A program made the position numbers and the translations under genes. From assembly GCA_023159155.1 (NCBI GenBank), contig JAJNNX010000086.1:26085-90084 (forward strand): a stretch of 64,000 bases of DNA, read 5' to 3'. Shown one piece after another: positions 55,264 through 64,000 of the stretch (positions are counted from its first letter, which is position 1; the number at the start of each line of letters is the position of its first letter). This stretch comes from Ustulina deusta. Its lineage: Eukaryota > Ascomycota > Sordariomycetes > Xylariales > Xylariaceae. The notes beneath the pieces were generated by a model that worked only from the letters and a program-made list of their open reading frames with translations, searched no databases and was not told the origin of the DNA.

Positions 55264-57965
55264 ATAAATATAACAGTTAGTATAGTTTTAGTAAGACCTA
55301 TAAGAACTCTAGACCTATATAGCAATAAAATAAAAAGTTTATGCACGGACCAACCTATAACTTTGCAGTTATATACATAAAGTCTATATTTACCCACTTT
55401 ATAAACTTTAACTTTTTTTTTTTTTTAGTTTAAAGTTTTTGTTTATAGTATTAATAAACTAGCTATAAAAGTTTTACTTAATTAATTATAATATTATTTT
55501 AAACTAACTAATTATTTATTAATAAATATTTAATAAATATATATTTTTTATTTTGTTATAATTAGTAAAATATAAATAAACTTTTTTTTTTAGTTATATA
55601 TTTAATATAAAAAATTATATATTTTATAATATAAATTTAATTTTAATATAACTTTAATAAAACTTTTAATTTTTATATTATTTAAAAACTAATAATTTAT
55701 AAAAAACTTAATTTTAAATATTTTTATTTTATTTTTAGTTTTTAAACAATTAAAATAATTTTAATTTTTAAATATAGTTAGCTTTTTATTATTAAATAAT
55801 TTTAAAAAAAAAATTTTATAAAAAAAAAAGAAAATTAAGCATGAGATCTTTTTATAAATGTTTTAAGCAAATTAATACTTAAAAAAAATCTAAAAAAAAC
55901 AAAAAATTAAAACTTAAAAAAATAAAATCTAAACTAGAACTAAAATAATTTAAAATAAATAATATATTTAAAAATATATTAATAAATATTATAGCTATAT
56001 AGGCCTATAACTTTGCGTTAGTTTTAGTAGAACTTTTTTAATAAATAAAAAAAATAAAGTACTAATTTTTTAATATGTTTATTTTAGTACTTTTAAAAAA
56101 TAACTATAATTTAATAATAAAAAATATATTTAGAAGTATTAATTTTAAACTTTTTAGTTTTATTGTTTTATTTATTTTCTATTTTATTAGTTTATTTTTT
56201 AGCGTTTTAAAGCTTAATGCAGTAGGGCTGGTGCTAGCGGCCCGAACCGGCTGATCTTCGGCTGTATTCAGGGGGTTCGAATAGCTATAAAAGCTTTCGA
56301 ACTTTTCAGAGCAACACTTACTGCAGACATATAGCATTCATACTAGTTTTCTAGTAGCAGGCGCTCTAGTTTATTTTTGTTGTTTTTTAGTTGTTTTTAG
56401 TGTTGAGTTGCCCCGTCTTTCTTTATTACTTATATTAAAAAAGCTAAAATATAAAAAACTAATTCTAGTAAATGTATAAAAAATAAAGCTTTATTTAATA
56501 ACTAGGTTTATAAACTAATAAAAAAGCTAAATAAAAATATTATTATGTTCTGAACTAAAAATAGCTAATTTTAGTATATTATAAGCTAATAAAAAAATAT
56601 ACTAAAAAATTAATAAAAATAGATTTTTATTTGATTAAAAAACTATTTAGTAATATTATTAAAATAATTTAAGTTTTATTAATAATTTATTATAATTTTA
56701 ATTAAATAATTATTATTTATAAAATATTTTAAGTTTATATATATAGAACTAATAAAAATATTAATAAATTTATTTTTATATTTAATAGCTTAGTTTAAAA
56801 ATATTAATTTATTAAATTATAATAAAAATATAAGTTATAGAACTATTTTTATATAAACTTAAAAAAGAATTTATATAAAGTTTTTATAAATTTAGATATT
56901 TTTTATAAATTATTTATTAATAAAGTTATTAAATTAGTATATAATACTAAACAAGCTTATAAAAATTATTTATAAATTAAATTTATTAGTTTAATTAAAT
57001 AAAAATCTAATTTAAATAATTAAATTTTTAATAAATCTGCTTATTAATTTTTAGCTAACTTTAAAAGTTCTAAAATATTTATTTTAAAATAGTTAAAATA
57101 AGTATTAATTATAGAAAAAAAGAAAGCTTATTAAAATAATAAAACTTGGTTTATTTGTAGTAAAAAAAAGCATATATTAATTAATTATTTTAACTAAAAG
57201 CTTAAAGTTTTAAGTATTTAACTAGCAAAAAAAAGCTATAATAAAAATAGCTTTAGTAGTTTATTTAACTTAAAAACCAAATAGAACTAATAAAAATTTT
57301 TTTATTAATTTTTTTATTTATTTTAATTAAAATATATAACTAAAATAAACTAATTATTTTTAAAATATTTATTTAATTATAAATTAATAGTATTAAAATA
57401 AAAACTTTAGTTTTATATAATATTAAAGCTTATCTTTTTTTAATAATTAGTTATAAATTTATATAATAAATTAAACAATAATTAAAAATAAAAATAGTTT
57501 GTTTAGCTAAACTTTAAAAGTTTTATAACTATTAAAGCAAAATAGTTAATAAAATCTATAAATATTTAATATATATTATAAAAATTAATAATTAATAATT
57601 TAAAAACTAAATGTTTTAAATTATTAATTTTAATTATAATATTATTGTTAGTATTAAATAATTAATAAAACAAAATATTCTAATAAAAACTTAAAAATAA
57701 TAATTAATTTAATTAAATAATTTATTTTTATTAGTTTAATTTTTGCTAATAATTATAATTAAATTTTTTAGTTATAAATAATAAAATATAAATCTAAAAA
57801 TATAAAAAAATACCAATTAATATAATTAAGCGTTAAAAAATATTATTAAATATTAAAACAATTATTTTAAGGATAACTAAAACTAAAAAAACATAAAAGA
57901 AATTTAAAACTTTTAAACTTAAAACAAAAAAGATCTATATAATAATTTAAAAAAAAAAAAAAAAC
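55264..57965. repeat. RIPed tandem unit 1
   Basis: Begins AACAGTTAGTATAGTTTTAG. It matches unit 2 (57973-60425) in the same order along its full length, with mostly A/G or C/T differences. It is longer by about 205 bp because of the inserted island at 56216-56420. Confidence 0.8.
56216..56420 (+). mobile_element. Normal-composition insertion inside RIPed unit 1, SINE-like
   Basis: About 205 bp with ordinary G+C, absent from the matching point of unit 2 (near 58908), so it is a later insertion. It starts GCAGTAGGGCTGGTGC, the same head as an island at 60848. GCTGGTGCTAGCGG (about 56227-56240) resembles a Pol III A box and GGTTCGAAT at about 56276-56284 is a near-perfect B box, at roughly tRNA spacing. 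A tRNA-derived SINE is therefore possible, but no tail or target duplication was confirmed. Confidence 0.45.
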
Positions 57966-57972
57966 TAAACTA

Positions 57973-60425
57973 TTATAACAGTTAGTATAGTTTTAGCAGA
58001 ACCCGTAAGAACTCCAGACCTATATAGCAATAAAATAGGAAATCTACGTACGAACTAACCCATAACTCTGCAGCTACATATATAAAGTCTATATCTACTT
58101 ATTTTATAAACTCTAATTTTTTTTTTTTTTTTAGCTTAAAATCTTTGTTTATAATATTAATAAACTAGCGATAAAAATTTTACTTAATTAATTATAACAT
58201 TACTTTAAGTTTATTAATTATTTATTAATAAATATTTAATAAATATATATTTTTTATTTTGCTATAGTTAGCAAAATATAAATAAACTTTTTTTTTTAGT
58301 TATATACTTAATATAAAAAATTATATATTTTATAATATAAACCTAATTTTAATATAATTTTAACTAAACTTTTAACTTTTATACTACTTAAAAACTAATA
58401 ACTTATAAAAAACCTAATTTTAAATATTTTTATTTTATTTCTAGTTTTTAAATAATTAAAATAATTTTAACTTTTAAATATAGCTAGCTTTTTACTATTA
58501 AATAATTTTAAAAAAAAAAATTTTATAAAAAAAAAAAAATTTAAATATTAAACTTTTTTATAAATATTTTAAACAAACTAATACTTTAAAAAAAATCTAA
58601 AAAAAAACAAAAAATTAAAACTTAAAAAAACAAAATTTAAACTAAAACTAAAACAACTTAAAATAAATAATATATTAAATATTATAGCTATATAAGCTTA
58701 TAATTTTGTATTAAATTTAGGAAAACTTTTTTAATAAATAAAAAAAATAAAATATTAATTTTTTAATATATTTATTTTAGTACTTTTAAAAAATATATTT
58801 AAAAGTATTAACTTCAAACTTTTTAGTTTTATTATTTTATTTGTTTTTTATTTTATTTGTTTTTTATTTTATTAGCTTATTTTTTAGTGCTTTAAACCTT
58901 ATTTATACTAAAAAAACTAAAATATTAAAAATTAATCCTAGTAAGTTTATAAAAAATAAAACTTTATTTAATAACTAAATCTATAAATTAATAAAAAAGC
59001 TAAATAAAAATATTATTATATTTTAAACTAAAAATAGCTAATTTTAATATATTATAAACTAGTTAAAAAAATATACTAAAAAATTAATAAAAATATATTT
59101 TTATTTAACTAAAAAATTATTTAATAATATTACTAAAATAATTTAAGCTTTATTAATAGTTTATTATAACTTTAATTAAATAGTTATTATTTATAAAATA
59201 TTTTAAATTTATATATATAAAACTAATAAAAATATTTATAAGTTTATTTTTATATTTAATAGCTTAGCTTAAAAATATTAACTTATTAAAATATTATAAA
59301 AATATAAACTATAAAACTATTTTTATATAAACTTAAAAAAAAACTTATATAAAATTTTTATAAATTTAAATATTTTTTATAAATTATTTACTGATAAAAT
59401 TATTAAATTAATATATAATATTAAACAAACTTATAAAAACTATTAATAAACTAAACTTATTAATTTAACTAAATAAAAATCTAAATTAAATAATTAAATT
59501 TTTAGCAAACTTGCTTACTAATTTTTAGCTAACTTTAAAAGTTCTAAAATACTTATTTTAAAACAATTAAAACAAATACTAACTATAAAAAAAAAAAAGC
59601 TTATTAAAATAATAAAACTTGTTTTATTTATAATAAAAAAAAACATATATTAATTAACTACTTTAATTAAAAGCTTAAAATTTTAAATATTTAACTAAAA
59701 AAAAAAAGCTATAATAAAAACAGCTTTAGTAATTTATTTAACTTAAAAAATAAATAAAACTAATAAAACTTTTTTTATTAGTTTTTTTATTTATTTTAGC
59801 TAAAATATATAACTAAAACAAATTAATTATTTTTAAAATATTTACTTAATTATAAATTAATAATATTAAAATAAAAACTTTAGTTTTATATAATACTAAA
59901 ACTTATATTTTTTTTAGTAATTAGTTATAAGTTTATATAACAAATCAAATAATAATTAAAAATAAAAATAGTTTGTTTAGCTAAACTTTAAAAGTTTTAT
60001 AACTACTAAAATAAAATAGTTAGCAAAATTTATAAATATTTAATATATATTATAAAAATTAATAATTAATAATTTAATAACTAAATATTTTAAATTATTA
60101 ATTTTAATTATAATATTATTATTAATATTAAATAATTAATAAAATAAAATATTTTAATAAAAACTTAAAAATAATAATTAATCTAACTAAATAATCTATT
60201 TTTATTAGTTTAACTTTTACTAATAATTATAATTAAACTTTTTAGCTATAAATAATAAAATATAAACCTAAAAAAATATTATTAAATATTAAAATAACTT
60301 TTAAAAAAAAAAACAATTAGCTTAAAAATAACTAAAACTAAAAAAATAAAAAAAAAACCTAAAACTTCTAAACTTAAAACAAAAAAAGTCTATATAATAA
60401 TTTCTAAAAAATAAAAAAACCAAGC
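57973..60425. repeat. RIPed tandem unit 2
   Basis: Direct copy of unit 1, starting AACAGTTAGTATAGTTTTAGC. Shared landmarks are the GACCTATATAGCAATAAAAT block (55313 and 58016) and AAACTTAAAACAAAAAAG..TCTATATAATAATTT (about 57915 and 60372). Transitions dominate, as expected if the duplication was the target of RIP. Confidence 0.8.
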
Positions 60426-60845
60426 TACTATTAAAAAAATTATATAAAACTTTTAAAATTATTTTTATTAAAATAAATAAAAATAAATAGCTAAAAAAAC
60501 TTTAAAAAAACTTATTACAATTAAATTTATAGTAATTAAAAATAATTATATTAAACTATTTAAAAAAAACTTAAAAATAATTAATATTTTATAAAAAAAA
60601 AAAACTTAACTTAATTAAATAGTATTATAAAAAATATTTAATAATAAACTAATTTTATTTTAAAAAAAAAAAAACTTTAAATATATAAAATTAATATAAA
60701 ACTTTTTATTTTTTTAGCTATTATATCTAAAAAAATTCTTTTTTAAAAAAAATTCTAAAACTTTATTACTATTATAACTAAGATTTAATATAATATTAAA
60801 ACTTAATAATAAAACATATATTTTTAAACTTTATTAATATTAAAT

Positions 60846-60965
60846 ATTGCAGTAGGGCTGGTGCGTGCGTATAGGAGACAAGTCCTTAGTTATAGAGTAG
60901 AACGCATTCTCGGAGACCTTAGAAATTACAGGAACAAAAAGTATAAAAAACGCACGTTTTTATTT
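60846..60965 (+). repeat. Second normal-composition island with shared head
   Basis: Starts TTGCAGTAGGGCTGGTGC, the same 17 bases as the island at 56219, then diverges completely and returns to A+T-rich sequence near 60965. Probably the end of another inserted element that escaped RIP. Confidence 0.5.
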
Positions 60966-63900
60966 AAAGCTATAAAAGACTTTTTTTTTAGTAGCAAACA
61001 ATAAATAATTATTATAAAATATTAAATAAAAATTAAAAATTAATTTTTATTAATTAATTATTACGTTTTTATTTATAATTATAAATTAAATTTTAACTTA
61101 ATATATATAAAAATTTATAAGCTAAAAAATATAATCTAATATAAAAAGATTAAGTAAGTTTAATTAGTTTAAATATGCAATACGTTAATTAAAAGCTTGG
61201 TTTTATTTTATTAGTATTTTTAATAAAATAACAAAAATTAACATTATTTAATGCTTTTTAAAGCATAATTTATAATTAGAAACTAATATTTCTAGCTAAT
61301 ATACCTAATATATAAAAACTAACTACTAATTATGCTAATTAGTTATATTTTTTTAAACAAATCTTTATATAAAACTAGACTTTTAATATAATTTAATAAC
61401 GTAATATAAAAATACTAATAGTACTATATTATTTTTATTAAATCTACAAAAAAAATATAAAACCTAACTATAGTTATATTAAAAAAACTAATATATTTAT
61501 TAAACTTAAATATATATAAGCTTTTAATAAAAAACCTATAAAAATACTATATTAATTATATATGCCTATATAGTAATAAAAACTATAAAACATTAAATAA
61601 AAAAATATTATTAAAACTTAAAAACTATTATTTTATTATTTTTATATATTAATAGTTCTAATTAGCAACTTAAAATAAATAATCCAAACATTCTAAAGTA
61701 ACCGTAAAACTTTAGGCTTTTTTTAATAAGGTTTACTTTAAATACTCCAATTATAAATATATTTATTTCTAATACTATACTAACTAATAATTAGACTAAT
61801 AAATATTAGCTAGCTAAACTTTTAATATTTATATAATTAGTTTTTAGAAGTATTATAGTTCTATATATTGTTAGTTTATTTATTTTTAATCTTATATTTT
61901 GCTTTTAAAACTAATTTAATAAAAAGAATATAACTAAATAGTTTTATAAAATAAAAAGACTTTTTAAATTATATAAACTTTTATAAACTAAATAAATTAA
62001 TTAATTATTATACTAAACAAAAGTTATAATTAAAAAACATATAATCTAATATATTATTAGTTTTTGTACTAATTAAAATTAAACTATTATAAATTTAAAA
62101 CAAAAATATAAAATAATTAATTTTAAGTAAACTTAATTATAAAAAAAACAACTTACTAAGTTTTTCCTAAGTACTAAAATAACTTTTTAAAATTATGCTT
62201 AATTTTTTTTTAAATATATAGCTTTAATTAATAAACTTAGCTAAAAAATCCTTTTAATACTTAAAAAGTTTTATTTATATAACTTAGTTAAATTAATCCT
62301 TTTTAATTATTTTAAAAATATTTTAATAAATATAAAATTACTAAAAATAACCTATAACAAAAAGAATATACTAATATTATAAATATTTTTAAACAATAGG
62401 CCAACTTAAAATTTTTTTTTAATTACAAATAGCAATATTAAGTTTTTTAAATAATACTACTAGCCTAAAACTATTGCTAAACATATCTTTTTATTTTATT
62501 TAGTAAGCTATATAAGTATAACTATTCTAAGCTTTACTAGTTACTTCTTTAACTTAGCTATTTATAACTACTTTTTTTATTATATCTTTAATAGTTTATA
62601 TATATATAAACTTAATAATTAAATAATTAATAGCTAAAATAAAAAGCTTTTTTATTTATAATATTTAAATAATTAAAGCAATAATTAAAATAATATAATT
62701 ATTAATTAACTAAAATTAATATTATGCTTTTTTTAGTTAAATATTTTATTAAAAAATTAGCTAATAAAATAAGTAGTAATATAAAAATAGCTAATTTAGA
62801 GCTTTTACTACTTAAACATAATAATTAAACCTTTAGAAATATAACTAATTAAATAGCTAAAATAACTTTAAAAGTACTAGTAATAATTTATATAAATACT
62901 AGTTTTATAAAACTAAAGATTATATATAATAAAGCTATAAATTAAAAAAAAATTAAAAAACTTTAAAGCTTTATGTAAAAAATATAATTTTAAAGCTTAG
63001 CATATTAGTTTATTATATATACTTTAGTATATTTGTTTGCTTATAGTTAACCTAGATAAAATATTAAAAAAAAAAAAATAGATTTATACTTCTAGTTTTA
63101 ATATAGATTTATTATAACTATTCTAGTAAATATTTTTTAGTAGTTTTAGTAGCTTATAAAGCTTTATATAAATTTAATTATATTTTAAAAGATCTAAATC
63201 TTAAAATAAAACTTAATTATAAAACTTAAAACTTAACAAAAATAAAAATATTTTAAACAACTTAGCCTAACTATTTATTTTAATATTTAAATAACTAACT
63301 ATAACTAATTAGCCTAACTCTAAAGTAAGATTTTAAGCTAATTTAGTTTTTATAAGATAATAAAAACTTAATATTTTAATTAGAAAAAACTACTTAAAAT
63401 TCTAATATAATAAATAGCAAAAATACTAAAATAAGCAAAAGTTTATAGTATTAAAAACAATTAATTAAATTGTTTTTTTTAAACAATTTATTAATACTTA
63501 TAATATTATTTAACTTTATAAAATAACTAGTGCTATAATAAGTATAAGTATTAATTAGTAAATACTTTTACTTATTTTAAAAATAAAAAAACGTTAAGTA
63601 TTTTCTAACAAAATTGATAATTTGTTTAAAGCTAAAATAAGGTTAATTTAAAAAGAACTACTAAGTTTAGTCTTTAATGCATTAGAATTATTTATAGTAT
63701 AAGCTTTTAAAATAGAATAGATATTAGGCAAAAAAACAATTAAATTAAATTAACTAAATAAACTTAAGTTTAAAACAAGTAATTAATAAATACTAAATAT
63801 ATTTATTTTAAAAATTAATAATATATATAATATTATAAAAATTTATAAAAAAGGTTTATAAAACTTTTTAAATAAGTATATTTTTATAAAATATAAAAAA

Positions 63901-64000
63901 TTATATAAAAACTATACTTAAAATTATAATAAAAATTGGAAAATTACTAAAAAGCGTATTAATTATTAGACTTTTTAATATTAACGCTTAATTAAAAAAA

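Larger units (their letters stand above)
53950..64000. repeat. A+T-rich block, RIP-degraded repeats
   Basis: Composition falls sharply from about 53900-54400 and remains extremely A+T-rich to the window end, with stops in all frames. It contains a direct tandem duplication (55264-60425) and two normal-composition islands (56216-56420 and about 60846-60965). A Lys/Asn-rich low-complexity stretch at 55030-55230 (AAAAAGCCTAAAAAGCTT-type words) may be the basic tail of a former Gag or transposase. Between 61000 and 64000 no gene can be read with confidence. Confidence 0.85.

Noticed and set aside
56270..56290. Possible tRNA gene around GGTTCGAAT
   Set aside because: The B-box word is good, but acceptor and T-stem pairing are missing; treated as a SINE-like element instead.

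Overview
This is nuclear DNA of a filamentous ascomycete (Pezizomycotina, probably Sordariomycetes; the class is an inference). The evidence is short introns of about 50-190 bp with GT..AG ends and CTAAC/CTGAC-type branch sites, fungal-only families (rhodopsin-domain membrane proteins, HET domain, SEA-complex Rtc1, Slx4), and two long, extremely A+T-rich flanks of the kind left by repeat-induced point mutation (RIP). I see no rRNA, tRNA or CRISPR. Exon coordinates were worked out by hand, requiring legal splice sites and an intact frame.

Layout. 1-6855: A+T-rich RIP block with the relic of a Fot1/Pogo-type DDE transposon (about 1340-3090, + strand). 6856-16900: gene-poor transition zone with an inverted-repeat MITE (7775-7960), a dispersed repeat pair, an EthD-domain protein, a 4-exon rhodopsin-domain membrane protein, a cytochrome P450 fragment and a 4-exon GNAT acetyltransferase. 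16924-48109: gene-dense core with ROK1 RNA helicase, RPN11 proteasome deubiquitinase, an unknown GC-rich protein, a secreted cellobiose-dehydrogenase-like flavoprotein, a nucleoside deaminase, RTC1/SEA2, a DapA-family aldolase, a membrane-anchored SGNH hydrolase, two Nudix hydrolases (one ending in a peroxisomal SKL), a class I CPD photolyase, an orphan ORF, an acid-ceramidase/NAAA-like amidase, ribosomal protein S21 (6 tiny exons) and SLX4. 49344-53650: wreck of a large HSP90-like-ATPase (sacsin/NO VEIN type) gene running directly into a truncated HET domain. About 53950-64000: second A+T-rich RIP block with a 2.5-2.7 kb direct tandem duplication and two islands of normal composition that share a 17-base head.

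The core genes are mostly independent housekeeping functions: ribosome assembly (ROK1, RPS21), proteasome (RPN11), TORC1 signalling (RTC1) and DNA repair (photolyase, SLX4). They are not a pathway cluster. The small metabolic genes (EthD, P450 fragment, GNAT, GMC, deaminase, aldolase) look accessory, and several have much higher GC than their neighbours. I do not see a clearly new biological system. The best leads are the ATPase/HET ruin next to the RIP block, the unmutated islands inside it, the TA-bounded foldback MITE, possible dual-targeting starts in the photolyase and the peroxisomal Nudix gene, the DEGD motif of ROK1, and the unknown 382-residue protein.
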